Part shown: piece by piece, positions 56,262 to 64,000 of the stretch
Layout of the letters: every line of letters starts with the position of its first letter
Position numbering within the stretch: position 1 is the first letter of the stretch
Source: Lepus europaeus
Taxonomy: Eukaryota; Chordata; Mammalia; Lagomorpha; Leporidae
Length of the DNA: 64,000 nt
Assembly (NCBI RefSeq): GCF_033115175.1
Contig: NC_084829.1
Coordinates: 16,318,496-16,382,495, forward strand
Direction: 5' to 3'
Made by a program: the position numbers and the translations under genes
The notes under the pieces: generated by a model
What the model was told of the DNA's origin: nothing
What the model saw: the letters and a program-made list of their open reading frames with translations, nothing else
Databases searched by the model: none

Positions 56262-56585
56262 ACAGGCAGAGTGGACAGTGAGAGAGAGACAGAGAGAAAG
56301 GTCTTCCTTTTGCCGTTGGTTCACCCTCCAATGGCCGCCGCGGTAGCGCGCTGCGGCCGGCGCACCACGCTGTTCCGATGGCAGGAGCCAGGTGCTTATC
56401 CTGGTCTCCCATGGGGTGCAGAGCCCAAACACTTGGGCCATCCTCCACTGCACTCCCTGGCCACAGCAGAGAGCTGGCCTGGAAGAGGGGCAACCGGGAC
56501 AGGATCGGTGCCCCGACCGGGACTAGAACCCGGTGTGCCGGCGCCGCAAGGCGGAGGATTAGCCTGTTGAGCCACGGCGCCGGCC
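56227..56585 (-). mobile_element. young full-length C-repeat SINE (CSINE), antisense
   Basis: A T tract of about 38 (including flank), GACAGGCAGAGTGGACAGTG, CGTTGGTTCACCCTCCAATG, GCCGCCGCGGTAGCGCGC, CCATGGGGTGCAGAGCCC, GGGACTAGAACCCGGTGTGC and head GAGCCACGGCGCCGGCC. It is CpG-rich and complete. TATGTCATGCTTTTT at 56212-56226 and 56586-56600 is a perfect 15-bp target duplication. This is the freshest insertion in the window. Confidence 0.98.
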
Positions 56586-56600
56586 TATGTCATGCTTTTT

Positions 56601-56983
56601 GATCGTCACATATACAACCTATTGTAAGCCAATTTTTCAGCAGCTTGTCGAATGAGGTCTGGTCTGATTTAATGCAATCTGAGGTCACTTGAGTGACCTA
56701 AAGGATAGCTTTTTCTTCTCATCAAGATGGGAATTATTGACACAGTCTGGAATAAAGAGCCATGTAAATCACATTAAATTTTTTCTGACCAAAGACTGGT
56801 GTGAGAACTGAAGTAACTGCAAGGATATAAGCGGTAGAGTTTATGGTTTACACATCTGGGATTCCCAGTTCTATTCTTAGTATCTCTACTTAATGTCTTC
56901 CTAGAAAGGGGTAAAATGTAGCAAAACCTCTGCCTGCTCACCTTGTTATTATATTCATGGCTTATTTCAGTCCTCTTTTTAAC
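56601..56983. other. unassigned
   Basis: No recognised element. Confidence 0.4.
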
Positions 56984-57337
56984 AAAGATTCAGTTATTTG
57001 AAAGGAAGGGAAGGGGAGAAGAGAGAGGAGGAGATGGAGAGGAGAGAGAGAGAGGGAGAGAGAGAGAGGGAGGGAGAGAGAGGGAGGGAGAGAGAGAGAG
57101 AGAAACATTCTCCCCAAATGGTTACAATAACTGGGGCTGGTCCAGCCTGAAGCCAGGAGCCAAGAACTACATCCAAGTCTTTCATGAGGGAGGCAGGAAC
57201 CCAAGGACTCGGGCCATCATCTGCTGCCTCCTAGGTGCACTAACAGGAATCAGAATCTGAAGTGGAGGAGGGACTCTATCCCAGGCACTGCTCTATGGTA
57301 CGTGGGTGGCCCAAGCAGCACCACGATGCTGGCCCCT
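56984..57337 (-). mobile_element. older C-repeat SINE, antisense, expanded purine tract
   Basis: GATTCAGTTATTTGAAAGG, about 100 bp of almost pure GA/GGGA, TCCCCAAATGGTTACAATAA, GAAGCCAGGAGCCAAGAACT, GGACTCGGGCCATCATCTGC and head CACCACGATGCTGGCCCC. The purine tract (57000-57107) is far longer than in a normal copy. Confidence 0.88.
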
Positions 57338-57642
57338 TTCATTTCTCTTGTCGTGTCACTATGTGTCTTTACTTTCCACTTTCCTTCCCACTTCCTGGTA
57401 GAGCTACTTTACAAGAAGTTCTATAAAGATGCCATTTTGGTAGCAGCGATTGGAAGGGTCACTATTACCTATAGAGGGAACATGGTTCAACAGGGGAGGG
57501 AAGAGCTCTGCTATAAGAATCCAGATTTGAATCCCAGCATCTCTTCTTCCTACTTGCCTCTTTAAAGGATGAGACATTGCCTGAATTCTGTACAGGAAAG
57601 AAGGCTTTGGGCCTTCTCCCGTTAGCAATTTAAAACACCAGG
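57338..57642. other. unassigned
   Basis: Nothing recognised. Confidence 0.4.
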
Positions 57643-57756
57643 GTAGTTTTCAAAGTTTGTGGAAAAATTGAATTAAAAGATAAGCTTATTTTAAAAAATT
57701 GAAATTCATATACAATTTTTCCATAATACACATTTCCCATGAACTTTTTGATGACT
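57643..57756. mobile_element. mariner-like MITE
   Basis: Left end GTAGTTTTCAAAGTTTGTGG and right end CCCATGAACTTTTTGATGAC are imperfect inverted repeats; the interior AAGATAAGCTTATTTT matches the fragment at 22.8 kb. Confidence 0.6.
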
Positions 57757-58482
57757 TCTCTTGGATTAGAAATACAGAAATACAAGCAGCTAGTACAGAC
57801 ATGCATGCCTATTTATTTGTTTATAGATGGATCATTCCCTGTCCTAGCTAGCTCAGTAGGTTACATGTTGATCCTGATAGGCTTTCAATACACAAATGAA
57901 TCTTTTTGAGTGGTGAATTTATCCTTTTGCACAAGTCCAGAGTGTCTTTTTATAAATGTGTCTTGTCTAACATCACAGGGTGGATGCTTTCTCCCTTTTG
58001 GATCTGGAAGAGAAATTTCTGTATTTCCAATTATTGTGTCTATTATTTTCAATGTGTCACACTTTTTCTGGTATGCCACCTACTGACCTAAGGGATAAGA
58101 ACTTGACAAATTGAAGAATGATCATTTATTGACCATATATGCCCATTATTGTTCTTCTGTTCTGCAAAATGTAAACATGGAGCATTTCTAAGTAGCTTAA
58201 CTGTAAACTAAGCCAGTACTGCCTTTCTTGATTTTAGTTAGAAAAGGAAATTCAGATGCTTAAATAAAGCCAATTGCTTCTGATACTAAACCTCTTGCTG
58301 CATTAACTCTTTGGTGGTAAAAGGACAATATAGGGAAGAAAAATGCTTGGGTATGTATCCTACTTGGACATTCATCTTAACATAACCTATGATCTCTGTT
58401 ACAGGGAAGCTCTTTAAACTGCCCTTTTTCTCTGTTTCCTTTTTCTCTGTTTCCTTTTGCAACTAACTGCTTTTAAATAATA
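57757..58482. other. unassigned AT-rich
   Basis: Nothing recognised. CCTTTTTCTCTGTTT is directly repeated at about 58422-58455. Confidence 0.4.
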
Positions 58483-58559
58483 CAAAGGTACTTCAAAAGG
58501 TTCATGGAAAATGTAATAAAACATTACATATTTTTCATTAACTTTTTGGAGACCCTTTG
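58483..58559. mobile_element. 77-bp palindromic mariner-like MITE
   Basis: CAAAGGTACTTCAAAAGGTT at the left and AACTTTTTGGAGACCCTTTG at the right are inverted repeats running ~33 bp each. It is flanked by TA on both sides, as for Tc1/mariner insertion. Almost no interior is left. Confidence 0.75.
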
Positions 58560-58762
58560 TATATTCTGTGAAAGCTGTCATAATCAAAATGGAATCACTT
58601 ATGTCAGACCCTAATAAAATGGAGTTGGAAGGTCATGAAGGGAAGCTCCTGTGTGTATTTACTTGATAACAAGAACCATTGAAAGATCTTGCAAAAACCA
58701 CAACCTTGCAGTTAAGGCCACTTTTTGGAGGACATCTTCTTACAGCTAATACTAATCCTAAT

Positions 58763-58884
58763 CAAAAGGCTCATGAAAAATGACAAATAAAAAAAAAACT
58801 ATGCATAGGTCTCAAATGCTTTTGTGCTACACTAAAATAAACTATGGAAAATATTCTATTTTCTGAAAACTTTCTGAAGTATAC
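58763..58884. mobile_element. mariner-like MITE
   Basis: Left CAAAAGGCTCATGAAAAATG and right AAAACTTTCTGAAGTATACT are the same terminus type; the interior AACTATGCATAGGTCTCAAA and CACTAAAATAAACTATGG matches the family's central part. Confidence 0.6.
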
Positions 58885-58951
58885 TCATGTTGTTTATCAT
58901 AGAATACATTTCATGTGGAAGAGGAAAAATACATACTTGATTCAATGCCTT

Positions 58952-59135
58952 CTTTTTTTATAGAAAGCTTTTATTTAGTGAATATAAATTTCATAGGTAC
59001 AACTTTAGGAATATAGCAGTTCTTCCCACCATACCCGCCCTTCCACACCACTTCCACCCCACCTCCTACTCCCTCTCCCATCCCATTCTTCATTAAAATT
59101 CATTTTTCCTTACCTTTATATACAGTTCAATTCCT
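58952..59135 (-). mobile_element. lagomorph L1 3' end fragment, antisense
   Basis: TATAGAAAGCTTTTATTTAG, ATATAAATTTCATAGGTAC, ATATAGCAGTTCTTCCCACC and a C-rich box. It is closely similar to the start of the copy at 61752. Right limit uncertain. Confidence 0.8.
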
Positions 59136-59229
59136 TCATTTGTCAGCTTTCAAAATAAGGGATTGATAATCAAAAACCTTCAAAGGTTGGATATCAGAAG
59201 GCTAATGTGAGTGTGTGTGTGTGTGTGTG

Positions 59230-59345
59230 TTAATTTTACAACCAGATTCTTTACAAAATTCTTTATTTGTAGTAACCTTTCTATTTTTAGAGACGGTCTC
59301 TAGATATATAATCCTTCATATTTAATCCTCTAGTTACTTTAATTT
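59230..59345 (-). mobile_element. old L1 ORF2 fragment, antisense (left of SINE)
   Basis: Faint antisense ORF2 text (ATTCTTTATTTGTAGTAACC, TCTAGATATATAATCCTTCA) ahead of the SINE. It resumes at about 59655-59735 with AATGCCTCCATTACAATATT and GATAATGGATATCCCTGTG. A (GT)n run precedes it at 59212-59230. Confidence 0.5.
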
Positions 59346-59349
59346 GTCT

Positions 59350-59637
59350 TTCTTTTTATTTGCTTGAGAGAGAGAGAGAAAGATACCGAGCAGCTTCTGG
59401 TTCAGTCCTGAAATGCCCACAAAGAGCCGGGGCTGAAGCCAGGCTGAACGCTAAACGTGAACCTGGATCTCCCATGTGGGTGGTGCAGACCCAACTACTC
59501 GAGCCATTGCTGCTTCCTCCCAGAGTGCACATTATGAGAAACCCTGAATCCAGAGTGGGGCCAGGACTCAAACCCAGGCTGTCTGGTAAGGGATGAGGGT
59601 GTCACAGCAGTCTTAACCACTGTGCCAAACACCTGCC
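59350..59637 (-). mobile_element. older C-repeat SINE, antisense
   Basis: TTTATTTGCTTGAGAGAGAG, GCCGGGGCTGAAGCCAGGC, GGATCTCCCATGTGGGTGG and head TTAACCACTGTGCC. TTTAATT occurs on both sides, a possible target duplication in the host L1. Confidence 0.85.
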
Positions 59638-59654
59638 TTTTAATTATTTTTTAA

Positions 59655-60263
59655 TGTTGAAATTCTTTGGTTAATGCCTCCATTACAATATTAAGTAGTA
59701 CTGAAGATAATGGATATCCCTGTGTTGTTATGAAAAAAAATTAAAATTTGACCACAAAATATCTTAAAGAGGCTTAAATAGGTGGTATAGGTCATAAGCC
59801 CAATTAACAATGTATATTACACAGTCTTTTCCCTCTCATGTATTTAATATTTCAGACTAGCTCTGGCTTAGGCAAACTGGCTCAAGAAAATGTAATGTGG
59901 GGAGAGGGAAACTCAGAAGAATCACCTCTTCCTGTGATCTTCACTCCGAGAACTCTTCAGGATTCAAAAAAGATTAAAAAGTGAAAGGGTCTGTCCTTTC
60001 AACCTTTTTCTATTTCTCAATAATAACGCAGTATGGAATCCCAAAAAGCTGAGCCAATTAGTTTGCAGAGCGGTTCTTTACATAGGATCTAGGGTGGTCC
60101 TGGAATATGAGAGTTGTCAGAAGTCACAAAGGAAATATATACAGGCAGATCGAAGGCTGACTCAAAGGATCAAGTTCAGTGTGAGCAATCAAGGTGTGAA
60201 CGGGTATTGACACAAATGCGGACAGAACGTACCCTGTTCACAAGTTCGTCTTCCCAAAACTGA
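59655..60263. other. L1 remnant then unassigned
   Basis: The first ~80 bp continue the antisense L1 fragment. From 59740 to the tRNA nothing is recognised. Confidence 0.4.
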
Positions 60264-60335
60264 TGGAGGAGCTGGGGATCGAACCCAGGACCTCGTGCAT
60301 GCTAAGCACGCGCTCTACCACTGAGCTACACCCCC
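60264..60335 (-). tRNA. tRNA-Ala (anticodon AGC), acceptor variant
   Basis: Minus-strand 72-nt gene: GGGGGTGTAGCTCAGTGG, anticodon loop TTAGCAT giving AGC with stem GTGC/GCAC, T stem CTGGG/CCCAG, B box GGTTCGATCCC, discriminator A. The 3' acceptor strand is CTCCTCC, so position 6:67 is a T:T mismatch where the Ala-AGC gene at 11824 has T:A. G3:U70 is kept. A T4 terminator (plus-strand AAAA 60256-60259) lies 4 nt past the 3' end. Probably functional despite the mismatch. Confidence 0.95.
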
Positions 60336-60399
60336 GACCGTGAAAAGGCTCACGTTGGACTCCTTTCATGATTTATTATCCTTATCTCTGCCTCTTAAA

Positions 60400-60860
60400 A
60401 TCGCAGGAGAAACCTTCCCACAGCTGAGCTGGGTCCGGCAGAAGGAGAAAGTGTGTTGCCTTTCGCCGTCCGCAGCTTCTTTCCAACTGATGATACCAGG
60501 AGAGCAAAGCAGGGGGTAGCGTAGCCCAGAGGGAGGGCCGAGAGGGCAGCTGGGAGTAGCCCAAGGAGGTCCCAGCTTGCAGCCCACCCGTCCCCACGCC
60601 CAGCGCCGCCTCCAGGGGGAACAGAGAGCATCCAAAAATCAAGAACAAAGTTTACCTCCTGCAAAACCCTGCCGGTCCCCAGCTGTCCGGAGGTTGTGGG
60701 GTTGCAGTGGAACAGGGCTGTTATTTGAAAAAAGAGGCGATCAGGTGTGGCCTGTTTGTGGGCTACGAATCCATGGGACACTGTGGGAAGATGAGGCAGC
60801 ACTGGCTCCTCAGACGATTTCCGTAGTTTGAAGAGCTGGCCTGGTCGGGCTGGGCCCATA
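60400..60860. promoter_or_regulatory. GC-rich block upstream of minus-strand tRNA-Ala-AGC
   Basis: GC-rich with scattered CpGs (TTTCGCCGTCCGCAGC, CCGTCCCCACGCCCAGCGCC). Overlapping minus-strand frames of 88-163 aa show no known domain. It begins about 65 bp from the 5' end of the tRNA in the tRNA's orientation. Confidence 0.4.
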
Positions 60861-60889
60861 TTCATGGCCGCTGACTTCACAGGCATCCC

Positions 60890-61738
60890 TCTTATTTGGA
60901 AACAATTTCAAACTCCCAAAGAAGTTGAAAAAGAGCAAATAGTACCAAAATATCCAACTATCCTTTGCTCAGATTATTTTACTGTGTTTGCTTTAACATT
61001 TGCTTGCTTCCTCAGAGGATCGAAAGTTGCATAGAGCATGGCCAGTTGTTTAAATGCTGCATAACCACAGCGCTGTTAACGCATTTCAGTTCCTCTCACT
61101 GTGGCCTGGCTGAGGTTTTCTCGTGATTAGACTCAAGTTCTGCTTTTCCCACTGGAATACCACATTAGGTAATATCGAAGTGTCTTATCTGGAGACGGGT
61201 GTGTCCATCTGCCCAGCGCTGGTGAAGTTAAGTTTGATCACCTGGTTTGTAGGGAGACGATGGAAGACTGCAAATATCCTATCTCTTGACTCCGCCAAGA
61301 GGTCACGTGACTCTGGGAACCCATCTTGATGGTGATGGCTGCTGGATGATCTCCCAGCTCCAGCCCACCTCCCAGGTTTGCTCAGTGCTTGGCTCGCTGC
61401 CCTAAGCGAGTTTGTGCTTCTGTCCCATATCCTTCTTCACTTGCCAACGTATTTGTATGGAGTCTACTTTTGTCAGTGATTTATCATTGATCACTATAGT
61501 CATTTATTTATTTGATGCTCAAACAGTCCCAGAGTTGACCTGTGAGAGTCCCTTCATGCTGATGCCTGGTTTTGTCTAAAATACCCCCAAGATTTTGGGA
61601 GCATTTCCTCATTTTCTCCAAAACTCTCTTGCTCCCACTCTCCTAGGCTGAGTATGTTGCTCTGTCCAGTAAATCAACAACCAGCACCAAGATTGTCTAG
61701 GATTCACCTCCAGAAGGTAGAGTGTTTCTAATTGACGT
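60890..61738 (-). mobile_element. old L1 (L1M) 3' UTR fragments, antisense
   Basis: 60890-61035 resembles the start of the antisense L1M 3' UTR (AACAATTTCAAACTCCCAAA, AACATTTGCTTGC). 61470-61738 matches a later part (TTTATTTGATGCTCAAACAG, GTGAGAGTCCCTTCATGCTG). The middle is unassigned, with several CpGs at about 61255-61320. Confidence 0.55.
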
Positions 61739-61751
61739 CATGATTAATCTT

Positions 61752-62660
61752 TTTTATAGAAAGCTTTTTATTTAATAAATATAAATTTCATATGTATAAC
61801 TTTTGGATTATAGCAGTTCTTCCCCCTCATACCCGCCCTCCCACCCTCAAACTGTCCCACCTCTACTCCCTCTCCCATCTCATCCTTCATTAAGCTTCAT
61901 TTTTAATTATCTAAATATACAGAAGATCAACTCTATACTAAGTAAAGATTTCAACAGTTTGCACCCACACAGACACACAAAGTATAAAGTACTGTTTGAA
62001 GACTAGTTTTACCATTAGTTCATAGTACAACACATTAAGGACAGAGGTCCTACATGGGGAGCAAGTGCACAGTGACTTCTGTTGTTGATTTAACAATTGA
62101 CACTCTTATTTAAGACGTCAGTAATCACCTGAGGCTCTTTTCATGAGCTGCCAAGGCTATGGAAGCCTCTTGAGTCCACAAACTCCTACATTATTTAGAC
62201 AAGGCCATAATCAAATTGGAAGTTCTCTACTTCCTTCAGATAAAGTTACCTCCTTCTTTGATGGCTCCTTCTTTCCACCGGGATCTCACTCACAGAGATC
62301 TTTCATGTAGGCCATTTTTCACCACAGTGTCTTGGTTTTCCATGCCTGAAATACTCTCAAGGGCTTTTTAGCCAGATCTGAATGCCTTAAGAGCTGGTTC
62401 TGAGGCCTGAATGCTATTTAGGGCATTTGTCATTCTATGAGTCTGCTGTGTATCCCACTTCCTTTTTAATCCTATCTATTATTATTAGCAGACACTTGGT
62501 CTTATTTATGTGATCCCTTTGACATTTATTCCTATTTTTATGATCAGTTATGTACTTAAACTGATCACTTTAACTAGCAAGATGGCATTGGTATCTGCCA
62601 ACTTAATGGAATTTGGAGTTCCATGGCAAGTTTTTAGCTTTGCCTTTAGGGGTAATTCTG
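61752..62660 (-). mobile_element. lagomorph L1 3' UTR, 5'-truncated, antisense
   Basis: TTTTATAGAAAGCTTTTTAT, AAATATAAATTTCATATG, ATAGCAGTTCTTCCCCCTC, the C-rich box, then CATAGTACAACACATTAAGG, TTCCACCGGGATCTCACTC and GAAGAGCTGGTTC-type text. GATTAATCTT at 61742-61751 and 62661-62670 is a 10-bp target duplication, which defines a ~909-bp insertion next to an older L1 fragment. Confidence 0.85.
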
Positions 62661-62670
62661 GATTAATCTT

Positions 62671-63419
62671 GAAATAATAGAAAGAGAAGCTCAATATTGT
62701 TGTGCTTGTGCCAAAATACACTCTTCAGTGGCTATGTGATACAACAGGATGCACTATCAGGATTCAGTGAGAATCTTTTTACTCAGGTGAATTAAATGAG
62801 TCACTTTGTAAAAGCTTATGTCGTCAGAGTTTTAGGGATTCACATGTCATCTGAACTCCTGACCTACTGCTTCTTCATTTAGTTGAGATTTCTCTTTGTT
62901 TCCTTTCTTCTCCTTCCCATTCTCTCCTCCAGACAGACAATGCAATGGGAAATGATTTGAACTGTTCCCTCCTAAAGCCACTAGTAGAGACATGGCTCTC
63001 TTACTGCTCACTCTGAGGGTGCCCAATGCTACCAGCAAGACCTATGCTCACAGGGCCTGCTTTCTCTTCCACACAGAACAGAGTAGTGCTCTAGAGAGTA
63101 TACCTTTTCCACTTTGCAATCCATGTTCATTTTAGAATTCTGTGAGTTTTAAAAAGTTTTCAAGAAAACACAAAAGAGACCTGAAGGGTAAATTAGCGGA
63201 ATCACTTTTCTCTAATGAGAGCGGTTGGAAAATTTTACTTTATGGCTAAGAAAAGACAATAAAACTTAAGTTAGATAGCCATTTCTTCAAGAGCAAATGC
63301 TATTAGAGTTTTTCAGCAGAGAGCCTGGCCTGGGGAGAGAAAAGAAGTGGTGTTATCGTTGTGTGTCTTTTCCAAAGCCCACATTTCTGTCAGGAAGGCC
63401 TTGATGACGCCTTTGCTCT
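62671..63419. other. unassigned intergenic
   Basis: Nothing recognised. Confidence 0.4.
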
Positions 63420-63560
63420 CTGTGTTGGACAAAAACATTTACTCTCTTAATCTCAGCTTCTTCACACAAACTGGAAAGGATAATAGCTATATTTCAGGAT
63501 TGTTGTGAGGTTTAAAGAAGAAATCTACATAAATTGCTTCCTCTGGGGCCTGGTACAGAG
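63420..63560 (+). mobile_element. MIR SINE fragment, sense
   Basis: TAATCTCAGCTTCTTCACAC, GATAATAGCTATATTTCAGG, GATTGTTGTGAGGTTTAAAG and TGGGGCCTGGTACAGAGCAT match the central and 3' parts of MIR. Confidence 0.7.
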
Positions 63561-64000
63561 CATGGCTTTATTATTCAGTGGCTTTTCTTTGTTGAATTCA
63601 GTTGGGGCTCCTTAATTTGGAGGAGTATATATATATGATCTGCATGTCTTCCCCAGCTCAGGCAACCTCCAGGTGTCTGGCATCGGATATTGTTCATTGG
63701 CCACAGGGATCTCAGGTTGCAAGGGAACCACAGGGAAATAGATGATTCCTCTGAGAAATGAATCATCTCACAGAAAAATGTGTTTTATATACTTTTCCCT
63801 GGAAGCATGACATGGACAACAATCTCACTGCTCTTAGAGAGATTAAAAATTTAGTCCATCCTTAGGAGGAAAAAAGAGAGCTCCTTCTTTTGCACATGAA
63901 AGCAAGTATAATTTTTTAATTGATTTTATATAGGAGAAGGCAAAGAGGAAGGCGCTATTGTGAGAAAATAGTGTTGAGGAAGAATTGAAAATCAAAACTA
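63561..64000. other. unassigned to window end
   Basis: Nothing recognised. A (TA)n run lies at 63628-63636. Confidence 0.4.

Overview
This window is mammalian nuclear DNA, and the repeats point to a lagomorph, most likely rabbit. Copies of the lagomorph C-repeat SINE (CSINE) run through the whole window, two of them nearly full length with intact target-site duplications. Lagomorph-type L1 3' ends sit inside much older mammalian L1s. MIR, L2 and MLT1/MLT2 fossils form the shared mammalian background. I found no intact protein-coding gene: the open frames are short and fall in repeats, GC-rich blocks or processed pseudogenes.

The functional content is a dispersed array of twelve tRNA genes in 64 kb. 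They are Ala-TGC (98-169, -), Phe-GAA (3610-3682, +), Thr-AGT (6944-7017, +), Ala-AGC (11824-11895, +), Lys-TTT (21707-21779, +), Lys-CTT (26337-26409, +), Ala-CGC (29926-29997, +), Ala-AGC (35746-35817, +), Thr-CGT (42064-42137, +), Ala-TGC (48175-48246, -), Ala-TGC (55671-55742, +) and Ala-AGC (60264-60335, -). All fold as cloverleaves with A and B boxes, and all seven Ala genes keep the G3:U70 pair that alanyl-tRNA synthetase needs. The Ala/Thr/Phe/Lys mix without protein genes resembles the tRNA cluster of the extended MHC class I region (human 6p22), so this is probably the lagomorph counterpart; that placement is inferred from gene content.

Layout. 0-12 kb: four tRNAs, an old L1, and three GC/CpG-rich blocks (2.86-3.33, 6.18-6.63 and 11.23-11.74 kb), each just upstream of a tRNA. 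12.5-17.4 kb: an antisense L1 with a 5' inversion, carrying a nested lagomorph L1 and a C-repeat. 17.5-24.9 kb: C-repeats, unassigned sequence and Lys-TTT. 24.9-28.1 kb: another L1 split by a solo MaLR-type LTR that holds Lys-CTT. 28.4-30 kb: an RPL7 pseudogene, a GC-rich block and Ala-CGC. 30-40.5 kb: MLT1/MLT2 LTRs, C-repeats, Ala-AGC and a NOLC1 pseudogene. 40.5-52.9 kb: Thr-CGT, MIR, L2 and L1 fragments, Ala-TGC and a HAL1/L1 copy. 52.9-64 kb: a broad CpG-rich block, Ala-TGC, a fresh C-repeat, mariner-like MITEs, Ala-AGC and a lagomorph L1 3' end.

The tRNA genes supply decoding capacity for Ala (three anticodons), Thr, Phe and Lys, and each has its own internal Pol III promoter. The most notable patterns are GC-rich blocks on the 5' side of five tRNAs in the tRNA's own orientation, a tRNA gene inside a solo LTR inside an L1, and a clear L1 twin-priming structure.
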